Source: Burkholderiaceae bacterium | GTDB taxonomy: Bacteria; Pseudomonadota; Gammaproteobacteria; Burkholderiales; Burkholderiaceae_D | DNA length: 6,126 nucleotides | Direction of reading: 5' to 3' | Assembly: GCA_019752915.1 (NCBI GenBank) | Contig: JAIELO010000393.1 | Span: 1-6,126 of the forward strand | Shown here: one piece after another, positions 1-6,126 of the stretch | Layout: each line of letters starts with the position of its first letter | Numbering within the stretch: the stretch's first letter is position 1 | The notes under the pieces: model-generated | Seen by the model: only the letters and a program-made list of their open reading frames with translations | Databases searched by the model: none | What the model was told of the DNA's origin: nothing | Position numbers and translations under genes: made by a program

Positions 1-338
1 CCGCTTACTACTGCTACATGATCAATCCGCGTGTACCAGCCTGGTTCTTCGACAAGTTCAAGTTCCTGCACACCCTGCTGGACAACAAGTACTACATGGA
101 CAAGTTCAACGAGATCGTGTTTGCCGGTGGCGCACGTGCTCTGGGTAACGGTCTGTGGAACGTTGGTGACCGTACCCTGATCGATGGCCTGCTGGTAAAC
201 GGCAGCGCCAAAGTAGTGGGCTGGTTCTCGGCGTTGACCCGTTTGGCGCAGACTGGTTTTATCTACCACTACGCGTTTGTCATGATCCTCGGCATTCTGG
301 GGTTCCTGATCTACTTCCTGCCGTTTTGGCACGCTTAA
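1..338 (+). CDS. nuoL: NADH-quinone oxidoreductase subunit L, C-terminal part (5' end outside window)
   Basis: Partial gene: the reading frame is open from base 3 and ends at TAA 336-338, leaving 111 residues of a protein usually a little over 600 long. NuoL is the distal antiporter-like subunit of complex I and pumps protons in the inner-membrane arm. The visible part fits its C-terminus: a polar stretch rich in Asp, Lys and Tyr (LLDNKYYMDKF), then the characteristic WNVGDRTLIDGLLVNG block, then a last membrane helix (about YAFVMILGILGFLIYFLPF) ending in WHA. From the family structure, the segment before the last helix should include the long lateral helix that lies along NuoM and NuoN; its exact limits cannot be set here. 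The catalytic Glu/Lys residues lie upstream of the window. The identity is secured mainly by nuoM and nuoN following in the usual L-M-N order. Confidence 0.95.
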   Translation, partial: AYYCYMINPRVPAWFFDKFKFLHTLLDNKYYMDKFNEIVFAGGARALGNGLWNVGDRTLIDGLLVNGSAKVVGWFSALTRLAQTGFIYHYAFVMILGILGFLIYFLPFWHA

Positions 339-358
339 TTAGCTGATACGCATAAAGA

Positions 359-370
359 GATAACGATAAC
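359..370 (+). repeat. GATAAC direct repeat just before nuoM
   Basis: Two perfect head-to-tail copies of GATAAC (359-364 and 365-370) sit between the weak purine-rich ribosome binding stretch AAAGAGA (354-360) and the nuoM ATG at 372. The repeat is seen directly. A regulatory role is not supported: two copies of a 6-mer can arise by chance, and the site may only be an A-rich, unstructured leader favouring initiation. Confidence 0.3.
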
Positions 371-371
371 C

Positions 372-1877
372 ATGATGCAGTCAACCATATCCACCTTACC
401 TCCGTACCTGAGCCTCGCGATCTGGCTCCCGATTATCTTCGGCCTGATCGTGCTGGCCCTCGGTCGTGACACCAACGCCGCGCTGGTGCGCGTTGGTTCG
501 CTGATCGGCGCTATCGTCAGCTTCGCTGCCACGATTCCGCTGATTACCAATTTCAGTAACTCGGCCCACGGCATGCAGTTCGTCGAACGCTCGCCATGGA
601 TCGAACGCTTCAACATCTACTACTCGCTGGGCATTGACGGCCTGTCGCTGTGGTTCGTACCGCTGACCGCCTTCATCACCGTGATCGTGGTGATCTCGGC
701 ATGGCAGGTGATCCAGAAGCGCGTTGCACAATACATGGGCGCCTTCCTGATCCTGTCCGGTCTGATGATCGGCGTGTTCTGCGCCATGGACGGTCTGCTG
801 TTCTACTTCTTCTTCGAAGCGACCCTGATCCCGATGTACATCATCATCGGTGTCTGGGGTGGTGAAAACCGCGTGTACGCGTCGTTCAAGTTCTTCCTGT
901 ACACCTTCTTCGGTTCGCTGCTGACGCTGGTCGCCATCATCTACCTGTACAAAGTGTCGGGCGGTAGTTTCGACATCCTGATGTGGCACAAGATTGCCCT
1001 GACGATGAAAGAGCAGATCTTCATCTTCCTGGCCTTCTTCATGGCCTTCGCCGTGAAAGTACCAATGTTCCCGGTGCACACCTGGCTGCCAGACGTGCAC
1101 GTGGAAGCGCCAACCGGCGGTTCCGCCGTGCTGGCCGCGATCATGCTGAAACTCGGTGCCTACGGCTTCCTGCGTTTCTCGCTGCCGATCACCCCTGACG
1201 CATCGAAATACATGGCAGGTTTCGTGATCACTCTGTCGCTGATCGCCGTGATCTATGTCGGTCTGGTAGCACTGGTACAGAAAGACATGAAAAAGCTGGT
1301 CGCCTACTCCTCGATCGCGCACATGGGCTTCGTCACGCTGGGCTTCTTCATCTTCAATTCGATGGGCGTGCAGGGCGCAATCATGCAGATGATTTCGCAC
1401 GGTTTCATTTCCGGCGCGATGTTCCTGTGCATCGGCGTGCTGTATGACCAGGCGCACTCGCGCCAGATCGCCGACTACGGTGGTGTGGTCAACAAGATGC
1501 CGAAATTCGCAGCACTGTTCATCTTCTTCTCGATGGCTAACTGCGGCCTGCCAGCGACTTCCGGCTTCGTCGGCGAGTTCATGGTGATCCTCGGCGCTAC
1601 CCAGTACAACTTCTGGATCGGCATGCTGGCTGCAACGGCACTGATCTTCGGCGCTGCCTACTCGCTGTGGATGGCGAAACGCGTCATCTTCGGCAAAGTG
1701 GCAAACCACCACGTGGCGGAGCTGGTCGATGTGAACGGTCGTGAATTCCTGATGCTGGGCATTCTGGCCATTGCGGTACTGGCGATGGGTCTGTACCCAG
1801 CACCATTCACCGACACGATGCAAACCTCGGTTGCAGACCTGCTGGCGCACGTCGCCCAAAGCAAGCTGCCTTACTGA
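372..1877 (+). CDS. nuoM: NADH-quinone oxidoreductase subunit M (complex I proton-pumping subunit)
   Basis: Full-length NuoM, 501 residues, close to the usual 490-510. It is one of three antiporter-like subunits that move protons across the inner membrane as NADH reduces quinone. It is hydrophobic throughout, with about 14 predicted membrane helices. Key residues visible: Glu149 in [11 protein letters not shown] (helix 5, counterpart of E. coli Glu144); Lys229 in [10 protein letters not shown] before the signature [15 protein letters not shown] (236-250); Lys260 in MLKLGAYGF; Glu402 in GFVGEF; His317 in SSIAHMGF and His343 in ISHGF. All but Lys229 and Lys260, which shift the other way, are offset +5 or -5 from the E. 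coli numbers I remember. Start: tandem ATG codons at 372 and 375; either could serve, and 372 is chosen as the first. The ribosome binding site is weak (AAAGAGA, about 11 bases upstream). It lies 33 bases after nuoL. After codon 9 it contains no TTA, CTA or TCA codon, a sign of strong codon bias. Confidence 0.98.
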   Translation: MMQSTISTLPPYLSLAIWLPIIFGLIVLALGRDTNAALVRVGSLIGAIVSFAATIPLITNFSNSAHGMQFVERSPWIERFNIYYSLGIDGLSLWFVPLTAFITVIVVISAWQVIQKRVAQYMGAFLILSGLMIGVFCAMDGLLFYFFFEATLIPMYIIIGVWGGENRVYASFKFFLYTFFGSLLTLVAIIYLYKVSGGSFDILMWHKIALTMKEQIFIFLAFFMAFAVKVPMFPVHTWLPDVHVEAPTGGSAVLAAIMLKLGAYGFLRFSLPITPDASKYMAGFVITLSLIAVIYVGLVALVQKDMKKLVAYSSIAHMGFVTLGFFIFNSMGVQGAIMQMISHGFISGAMFLCIGVLYDQAHSRQIADYGGVVNKMPKFAALFIFFSMANCGLPATSGFVGEFMVILGATQYNFWIGMLAATALIFGAAYSLWMAKRVIFGKVANHHVAELVDVNGREFLMLGILAIAVLAMGLYPAPFTDTMQTSVADLLAHVAQSKLPY

Positions 1878-1893
1878 AAACGGAAACACATAC

Positions 1894-3399
1894 ATGACTA
1901 CTCCAATTCCACAAGCTGTTATCGACATGGTGCCCGTGTACCCAGAGATGGTTCTGCTGATCGGCGCCTCGGTAATCCTGTTGATCGACATGTTCCTGAA
2001 AGAGGGACAGCGTTCGCTGACCTACGTGCTGTCGCTGGCGACGTTGCTGGTGTGCGGCGTGTTGAGCTACAACGACTTCGTCTCCGGTCACACGGTCTAC
2101 ACCTTCAACGGTATGTTCGTGTCCGACCCGATGTCCAATCTGCTCAAGGTATTTACCTACCTGACGGTGGGCCTGACGCTGGTGTATTCGCGCCAGTACG
2201 TGGGTGACCGCGGTATGCTGAGCGGTAATCTGGGCGGCGAGTTCTACGTGCTGGCCCTGTTCACCGTGCTCGGTCAGATGGTGATGATCTCCGGCGCCAA
2301 CTTCCTGTCCGTGTATCTGGGCGTGGAACTGATGTCGCTGTCGCTGTACGCACTGGTTGCGCTGCGTCGTGATAATCACAAGGCCACCGAAGCGGCGATG
2401 AAGTACTTCATCCTCGGCGCACTGGCTTCCGGCTTCCTGCTGTATGGTATTTCGATGCTGTACGGCGCAACCGGTACGCTGGACATCCGCAGCGTTTCCG
2501 CGATGGTTGCTGGCGGCACCGTCAAGCCGACCATTCTGGTGTTCGGTATCGTATTCCTGGTCGCTGGTCTGGCCTTCAAACTGGGCGCTGTACCATTCCA
2601 CATGTGGGTACCGGACGTCTATGAAGGTTCGCCAACGGCAGTAACCCTGCTGCTGGGTGGCGCTCCGAAGATCGCTACCTTCGCTATCTGCATCCGCCTG
2701 CTGGTGGAAGGCCTGCTGCCACTGGCAGTGGACTGGCAGCAGATGCTGATGATTCTGGCGGTACTGTCGCTGGCCATCGGTAACCTGACCGCCATCGCCC
2801 AGACCAACATCAAGCGTATGCTGGCTTACTCGACCATCGCACAGATGGGCTTCGTTCTGCTCGGCCTGCTGGCTGGCGTGGCCGGCACCACCGACCGCAC
2901 CGGTGCGTCGGCCGCGTATAGCGCAGCGATGTACTACACCATCACCTACGTGCTGACCACCATCGGCAGCTTCGGCGTGCTGATGCTGTTGTCGCGTGCC
3001 GGTTTCGAAGCTGAGAATCTGGCTGACCTGAAGGGCCTGAGCAAGCGCAGTGGCTGGTTCGCTGTCGTGATGTCGGCGCTGATGTTCTCGCTGGCCGGTG
3101 TGCCACCGCTGATGGGCTTTGCCGCCAAGTTCTCGGTGCTGACCGCCGTGCTGGGCACCGGCCAGATCTGGCTGACCGTGCTCGCAGTGATGTTCTCGCT
3201 GATCGGCGCGTTCTACTACCTGCGCGTGGTGAAAGTCATGTGGTTCGATGAACCGGCTGATACCTCGCCGATCGTCTTCAAAGGCGACATGGGCGTGGCA
3301 CTGAGCCTGAACGGGATTGCCATCGTGCTGCTGGGCGTACTGCCTGGTCCGCTGCTGGCAGCCTGCCTGAAAGCCATGACCATCACCCTGAACACCTGA
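1894..3399 (+). CDS. nuoN: NADH-quinone oxidoreductase subunit N (complex I proton-pumping subunit)
   Basis: Full-length NuoN, 501 residues, slightly longer than E. coli NuoN. It is the antiporter-like subunit nearest the NuoA/J/K end of the membrane arm and makes about 14 membrane helices. Channel residues visible: Glu145 in [14 protein letters not shown], Lys170 in [11 protein letters not shown], Lys229 in [20 protein letters not shown], Lys259 in GGAPKIATF and Lys412 in GFAAKFSVL. The first four sit exactly 12 residues after the E. coli positions I remember (133, 158, 217, 247). Other family marks are [10 protein letters not shown] (311-320) and the [14 protein letters not shown] region (400-413). 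Start: the frame is open further upstream to an ATG at 1771, but that would put 41 non-homologous residues inside nuoM. The ATG at 1894 gives a normal MTTPIPQ N-terminus, 16 bases after nuoM, with a weak GGAAA (1882-1886). No TTA, CTA or TCA codon occurs anywhere in the gene. Confidence 0.98.
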   Translation: MTTPIPQAVIDMVPVYPEMVLLIGASVILLIDMFLKEGQRSLTYVLSLATLLVCGVLSYNDFVSGHTVYTFNGMFVSDPMSNLLKVFTYLTVGLTLVYSRQYVGDRGMLSGNLGGEFYVLALFTVLGQMVMISGANFLSVYLGVELMSLSLYALVALRRDNHKATEAAMKYFILGALASGFLLYGISMLYGATGTLDIRSVSAMVAGGTVKPTILVFGIVFLVAGLAFKLGAVPFHMWVPDVYEGSPTAVTLLLGGAPKIATFAICIRLLVEGLLPLAVDWQQMLMILAVLSLAIGNLTAIAQTNIKRMLAYSTIAQMGFVLLGLLAGVAGTTDRTGASAAYSAAMYYTITYVLTTIGSFGVLMLLSRAGFEAENLADLKGLSKRSGWFAVVMSALMFSLAGVPPLMGFAAKFSVLTAVLGTGQIWLTVLAVMFSLIGAFYYLRVVKVMWFDEPADTSPIVFKGDMGVALSLNGIAIVLLGVLPGPLLAACLKAMTITLNT

Positions 3400-3704
3400 T
3401 GGATGTTTCTGTCGCAAGCTGGTTGGTGATCGTGATCGCATTCGCGGCCGCCAACCTGCCGTTCCTCAATGAGCGGGTGTTCGCCTGTGTGCCCACCCGC
3501 TGGCAGGGCAAACCGCTGATCGTACGGCTGGCCGAAATGGTCGTGCTGTACGGTGTCGTGGGCGCAATCGGCTTCGCGCTCGAAGCCCGTCTCGGCAACC
3601 GTTTCCCGCAGTCGTGGGAGTTCTACGCCATCTCCGCCTGCATCTTCATCGTACTGGCATTCCCCGGTTTTATTCTGCGCTACCTGCGTAAGCGTCACGA
3701 CTGA
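3399..3704 (+). CDS. DUF2818 family small inner-membrane protein, coupled to nuoN
   Basis: A 101-residue protein of unknown function that I match to DUF2818, a family I know mainly from betaproteobacteria, often directly after nuoN. Three hydrophobic segments are visible: about 5-22 (WLVIVIAFAAANL), 39-63 (with Arg43 and Glu46 near its start and GVVGAIGFALE at its end) and 74-96 (FYAISACIFIVLAFPGFILRY). They are joined by NLPFLNER (19-26) and LGNRFPQSWEF (65-75), and the tail is basic (RYLRKRHD). The positive tail suggests a cytoplasmic C-terminus, hence a periplasmic N-terminus by helix count; this is inference. Its ATG shares one base with the nuoN stop (TGATG, 3397-3401), and no Shine-Dalgarno is visible in the end of nuoN, so translation probably depends on ribosomes finishing nuoN. 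That coupling suggests an accessory or assembly role for complex I, but nothing in the sequence proves it. Confidence 0.85.
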   Translation: MDVSVASWLVIVIAFAAANLPFLNERVFACVPTRWQGKPLIVRLAEMVVLYGVVGAIGFALEARLGNRFPQSWEFYAISACIFIVLAFPGFILRYLRKRHD

Positions 3705-3710
3705 TACACT
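3702..3710 (+). promoter_or_regulatory. Possible extended -10 promoter before the Nudix gene
   Basis: TGATACACT fits the extended -10 form TGn-TAnAnT: TG at 3702-3703, then TACACT matching TATAAT at 4 of 6 bases. No good -35 is present at 17 bases spacing (ACCTGC at 3682-3687), which an extended -10 can tolerate. Transcription would start near 3717, leaving a leader of about 20 bases before the Nudix ATG. This weak match could be chance. Confidence 0.25.
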
Positions 3711-3728
3711 ATCGTTCTTCAACGACGT

Positions 3729-3732
3729 GGAG
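3729..3732 (+). promoter_or_regulatory. Shine-Dalgarno GGAG of the Nudix gene
   Basis: GGAG lies 5 bases before the ATG at 3738 (GTGGAGCAGGC-ATG). It is the best-formed ribosome binding site in the window and fixes the Nudix start. Its strength contrasts with the stop-start coupled genes on either side and suggests that this gene can initiate independently. Confidence 0.7.
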
Positions 3733-3737
3733 CAGGC

Positions 3738-4292
3738 ATGGACAAGCATCTGGTAGAAACCCGTATCGACGGTGAACTGGTCTACGACGGCCACTTCCTC
3801 AAGATTCAGCGCGATAACATCGCGCTACCGGACGGCCAGCCTGCGCAACGCGAATACGTGCTGCATCCCGGCGCGGTGGTGATTCTGCCGCTGCTCGACG
3901 ATGGCACGGTGCTGATGGAACGCCAGTATCGCTACCCGCTGCGGCGGGTATTCCTCGAGTTCCCGGCCGGGAAGATCGACCATAACGAAGCCCCCCTTGC
4001 CAGCGCCCAGCGCGAACTGGAAGAAGAAACCGGTTATACGGCCAGCGAGTGGCAGTACGTCACCCGCATTCATAACGCGATTGCGTATTCGGATGAACAT
4101 CTCGATCTGTATCTGGCGCGCGGCCTGAAAGCGGGGCAGCAAAAACTCGACGAGGGCGAATTCCTCGAAACCTATACCGCCACCATCGACGAATTGCTGC
4201 AAGGCGTGCGCGATGGTGCGATCACCGACGTGAAGACCGTGATCGGCATCTTCTGGCTCGATAAGCTGCGTTCGGGCGACTGGAAACTCTGA
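3738..4292 (+). CDS. Nudix hydrolase, ADP-ribose pyrophosphatase-like
   Basis: A 184-residue soluble Nudix enzyme, a normal length for bacterial ADP-ribose pyrophosphatases, which split ADP-ribose into AMP and ribose 5-phosphate. The Nudix box GX5EX7REUXEEXGU is complete: Gly78, Glu84, Arg92-Glu93, Glu95-Glu96-Glu97, Gly99-Tyr100; these glutamates bind the catalytic magnesium. The N-terminal part (about 1-45, with YDGHFLKIQRDNIALPDG) resembles the dimer-forming domain of the ADPRase/NudF group. VVILPLLDDGTVLMERQYRYPL (two overlapping strands, 48-68) and FLEFPAGK (72-79) are typical of that group, as is DEGEFLETY (138-146) downstream. One departure: where many ADP-ribose enzymes have a Pro-Gly before [FY]SDE, this protein has AIAYSDE (114-120), so substrate choice is less certain; GDP-mannose or another ADP-sugar is possible. 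The gene is 33 bases after DUF2818, and its TGA overlaps the next ATG. Confidence 0.93.
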   Translation: MDKHLVETRIDGELVYDGHFLKIQRDNIALPDGQPAQREYVLHPGAVVILPLLDDGTVLMERQYRYPLRRVFLEFPAGKIDHNEAPLASAQRELEEETGYTASEWQYVTRIHNAIAYSDEHLDLYLARGLKAGQQKLDEGEFLETYTATIDELLQGVRDGAITDVKTVIGIFWLDKLRSGDWKL

Positions 4293-5125
4293 TGCGCTCC
4301 AGCGTGTCCGCCCTGCGCCGAATAGTGTTACTGCCAGCAGCGCTGACAGTGCGGTGCGGGTTGTCGGGTGGCGCGATGGCTGCGGTGTTGATGCTGTCTG
4401 TTGTGAGTACCTCGGCCACTGCTGCGGAGATGGCTGCGGCCGCGAATGGCGGCGCGGCGACGACGCCAGCCAGTAGCGCGAGCGGCGCGGCACGCACGCC
4501 GTTTCAGGTGCGCTGCGAAGACAGCATCGCCAAAACCGTATCGGTACTGTCCTCGCGCACCAATGGCTATACGGTAAATAACCAGCTGCCCTACAATATT
4601 CTGACGGCGCGCAGCGGCAGTGCCGAGCAACACATGGCGACACTGGGGCTGACTGTCACCAAAGGACAATCCGCGGTATCGCTGGGCGGTGCGATTCTGC
4701 AGGACCCCGCCACCGGCTACGAATGCATCGCGCCGCGGGTCGAGCTGACGCTTAATTATTCGCCTGTGCTGATCTATGTCGGCAACGAGTTCGTGCCCGG
4801 TAGCTGCGCCTATCAGGTGATACTGGAACACGAGCAGCGCCACCTGCAGGCGTATATGGATAATCTGGTGCGGGTCGAGAAAGTGGTGCGCGATGCGCTC
4901 AACAAACGCTTCGATGCGCGGCCACTGTATGCGCCGTCCGGCACGGCCATGTCGGCACTTGAACATGAAATTAACAGCGTCTGGTTTCCGTTTATCCGCG
5001 ACGAATTCGACAAGGGTAAAGACAAGCAGGCGCTGATCGACACACCGGAAGAATATGCGCGCATGGGCAAGGTCTGTAACGGCGCCATCGCCGCGATCCT
5101 GCTCAAGCGCCAGAATAGACAGTAG
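4292..5125 (+). CDS. Putative exported protein with HExxH zinc-metalloprotease-like motif
   Basis: I do not recognise this 277-residue protein. The N-terminus looks like a long Sec signal: basic residues Arg9, Arg10 and Arg21, a hydrophobic core AMAAVLMLSVVST (28-40) and a likely cleavage near Ala44-Ala45 (SATAA-E). An Ala/Gly/Ser/Thr-rich low-complexity linker follows (46-69). The mature part has HEQRH at 180-184 inside VILEHEQRHLQAYMDNL, matching the HExxH zinc-binding helix; a second acidic/His cluster, LEHEIN (223-228), could supply a third ligand. Cys75, Cys145, Cys172 and Cys262 could form two disulfides in the periplasm. The motif context loosely recalls the DUF922 secreted putative Zn-proteases, but I cannot confirm membership. 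ATG 4292 overlaps the Nudix stop (TGATG); Met29 (ATG 4376) is an alternative that would give a shorter, more typical signal peptide. Codons 10, 11 and 13 are rare types (CGA, ATA, TTA). Confidence 0.8.
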   Translation: MRSSVSALRRIVLLPAALTVRCGLSGGAMAAVLMLSVVSTSATAAEMAAAANGGAATTPASSASGAARTPFQVRCEDSIAKTVSVLSSRTNGYTVNNQLPYNILTARSGSAEQHMATLGLTVTKGQSAVSLGGAILQDPATGYECIAPRVELTLNYSPVLIYVGNEFVPGSCAYQVILEHEQRHLQAYMDNLVRVEKVVRDALNKRFDARPLYAPSGTAMSALEHEINSVWFPFIRDEFDKGKDKQALIDTPEEYARMGKVCNGAIAAILLKRQNRQ

Positions 5126-5130
5126 AAAAT

Positions 5131-5874
5131 ATGAACGACACGTTTCAAACAGCTCACAAGGCTCACACACCGCGCTATTTCGCTTTGCTGCCTGCCGCTG
5201 GCGTCGGCGCCCGCATGGCCGCTGGCCATCCGAAACAGTACCTGCCGCTGAGCGGCCTAGCGATGCTGCGCCATACCGTCGAGGCTTTCCGCGCCAGTGA
5301 ACTGATCGCGCACACCTACGTCGTGGTCAGTGCCGATGATGGTTATATCGACGACGTGCTACCGGCCGATCTGAGTGGCGTCACAGTGCTGCGCTGTGGC
5401 GGCGCGACGCGCATGGATAGCGTGCTCAATGGCTTGCGTGCCGTGGCAGCTGAGGTCTCGGCGACTGACATGATACTGGTGCATGACGCAGCCCGTCCCG
5501 GCCTGACGCCGGCGCTGATCACGCGCCTGATTGACGGCGTTGGCGAGGATCCTGCCGGCGGCCTGCTGGCATTGCCGGTGGTCGATACCGTCAAGCGCAG
5601 CGCACCGGCGGCGCAGGGCGTGTGCGCTGCCGCCACGATTGCCCGTGATGGCATGTGGCTGGCGCAGACGCCGCAGATGTTCAGCTACCAGTTACTGCTG
5701 CGGGCACTGTCGAGTGCCAGCGATCCGAACGCCATCACCGACGATGCCAGCGCCGTCGAACTGCTCGGACTGACGCCGCGCCTGATCGAAGGCCATCCCC
5801 GCAATCTGAAAGTGACCTTGCCCGCCGATTTACGCATCGCCGAGATGTATCTGGCAGCGGGCGAATCAACCTGA
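5131..5874 (+). CDS. ispD: 2-C-methyl-D-erythritol 4-phosphate cytidylyltransferase
   Basis: IspD joins CTP and 2-C-methyl-D-erythritol 4-phosphate into CDP-methylerythritol plus pyrophosphate, the third step of the MEP isoprenoid pathway, in the cytoplasm. The 247-residue length fits the family (about 230-240) with a short N-terminal extension. Nucleotide-binding motif PAAGVGARM (21-29) carries Arg28, and HPKQYLPL (33-40) carries Lys35. [15 protein letters not shown] (88-102) binds the cytosine side. LVHDAARP (116-123) includes Asp119, the counterpart of E. coli Asp106. VVDTVKRS (150-157) and [10 protein letters not shown] (225-234), with Lys227, complete the active site. ATG 5131 is chosen because it is the first ATG after the upstream stop, 5 bases downstream of it, and leaves the PAAG motif at residue 21. 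The ribosome binding site is poor (AGTAGAAAAT), so translation may be coupled to the upstream gene. Unlike nuoM and nuoN, it uses CTA, TTA and TCA codons. Confidence 0.97.
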   Translation: MNDTFQTAHKAHTPRYFALLPAAGVGARMAAGHPKQYLPLSGLAMLRHTVEAFRASELIAHTYVVVSADDGYIDDVLPADLSGVTVLRCGGATRMDSVLNGLRAVAAEVSATDMILVHDAARPGLTPALITRLIDGVGEDPAGGLLALPVVDTVKRSAPAAQGVCAAATIARDGMWLAQTPQMFSYQLLLRALSSASDPNAITDDASAVELLGLTPRLIEGHPRNLKVTLPADLRIAEMYLAAGEST

Positions 5875-5881
5875 ACACACC

Positions 5882-6126
5882 ATGAACAAACTTCCATTCC
5901 GTATCGGGCAGGGTTACGACTGCCACCAGTTGGTCGAAGGCCGCAAACTGATTATTGGCGGCGTCGAGATTCCCCACCATCTGGGACTGCTCGGTCACTC
6001 CGACGCCGACGTGTTGCTGCACGCCATCACCGACGCGCTGCTCGGTGCTGCGGCACTGGGCGACATCGGCAAGCACTTCCCGGACACTGACCCGCAATTC
6101 AAAGGTGCCGATTCGCGCACACTGCT
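5882..6126 (+). CDS. ispF: 2-C-methyl-D-erythritol 2,4-cyclodiphosphate synthase, N-terminal part (3' end outside window)
   Basis: The first 81 codons plus two bases of ispF; the family is about 160 residues, so roughly half is present. IspF makes 2-C-methyl-D-erythritol 2,4-cyclodiphosphate, releasing CMP, the fifth MEP-pathway step, as a cytoplasmic homotrimer. The zinc ligands are visible: Asp13 and His15 in GQGYDCHQL, and His47 in [15 protein letters not shown]; they sit 5 residues after E. coli Asp8, His10 and His42. Also conserved are IIGGVEIP (24-31), GLLGHSDAD (35-43), [15 protein letters not shown] (57-71) and FKGADSR (73-79). Cys14 between two metal ligands is less usual than the Val I remember in most relatives. 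It begins 7 bases after the ispD stop, with no clear Shine-Dalgarno (CTGAACACACC-ATG), so coupling to ispD is likely. ispD and ispF are separate here, not fused as in some bacteria. Confidence 0.97.
   Translation, partial: MNKLPFRIGQGYDCHQLVEGRKLIIGGVEIPHHLGLLGHSDADVLLHAITDALLGAAALGDIGKHFPDTDPQFKGADSRTL

Noticed and set aside
1771..1893. Upstream extension of nuoN to an ATG at 1771
   Set aside because: It would overlap nuoM by over 100 bases and add 41 Cys/Arg/Trp-rich residues not found in NuoN; ATG 1894 gives the family N-terminus.
396..1991. 531-codon open frame on the - strand opposite nuoM
   Set aside because: It is in exact codon register with nuoM, so it stays open only because nuoM avoids TTA, CTA and TCA. 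Its product is a His/Gln/Arg/Asp/Glu-rich low-complexity string with no domain.
1807..3441. 544-codon open frame on the - strand opposite nuoN
   Set aside because: Same cause: codon-register shadow of nuoN, with the same biased, domain-free composition.
3712..3725. Small hairpin TCGTT-CTTC-AACGA in the gap before the Nudix gene, considered as a terminator
   Set aside because: The stem is only 5 base pairs, partly A-T, and no T-run follows; it is too weak for an intrinsic terminator.
4349..4360. Cys22 of the exported protein considered as a lipoprotein lipobox
   Set aside because: The residues before it are LTVR; Arg at -1 does not fit the lipobox, which needs Gly, Ala or Ser there.
3825..4643. 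272-codon - strand frame across the Nudix gene and the next gene
   Set aside because: In codon register with the Nudix gene, which has a clear Nudix box on the + strand; the opposite product shows no recognisable motif.
4328..5170. 280-codon - strand frame opposite the exported protein
   Set aside because: It is in codon register with the + strand gene. The + strand version has a signal peptide, HExxH, a stop-start overlap upstream and operon direction in its favour.

Overview
This is an ordinary, densely packed stretch of bacterial core chromosome. All eight genes are on the + strand and no intergenic gap exceeds 33 bases. Codon use is GC-rich at third positions. A DUF2818 gene directly after nuoN, and an IspF N-terminus of the 'IGQGYD-H' and '[21 protein letters not shown]' type, point to a betaproteobacterium, most likely Burkholderiales and perhaps near Oxalobacteraceae. 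That placement is inference from memory of these families; no search was run.

Layout: (1) Bases 1-3399 hold the 3' end of the respiratory complex I (nuo) operon: the last 111 codons of nuoL, then complete nuoM and nuoN. These are the three antiporter-like proton-pumping subunits of the membrane arm. NuoM and NuoN keep the buried Glu/Lys residues of the proton channel. (2) Bases 3399-3704 hold a small three-helix membrane protein (DUF2818) that starts inside the nuoN stop codon. (3) Bases 3738-4292 hold a Nudix hydrolase of the ADP-ribose pyrophosphatase type, with its own good Shine-Dalgarno and a possible extended -10 promoter in front. (4) Bases 4292-5125 hold an exported protein I do not recognise. 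It has an HExxH zinc-metalloprotease-like motif and starts inside the Nudix stop codon. (5) Bases 5131-5874 hold ispD, and 5882 to the window end holds the start of ispF. These are consecutive genes of the MEP (non-mevalonate) isoprenoid pathway, steps 3 and 5.

How they fit together: all genes could be read from one transcript. The nuo part builds the proton pump that feeds the quinone pool. IspD and IspF supply isoprenoid precursors, including the quinone side chain. The Nudix enzyme clears ADP-ribose, an NAD breakdown product. This link is suggestive only; such neighbours may simply share an operon. I found no mobile element, CRISPR array, tRNA, rRNA, clear terminator or riboswitch. I see no convincing undescribed system; the exported HExxH protein and the DUF2818 protein are the least explained parts.
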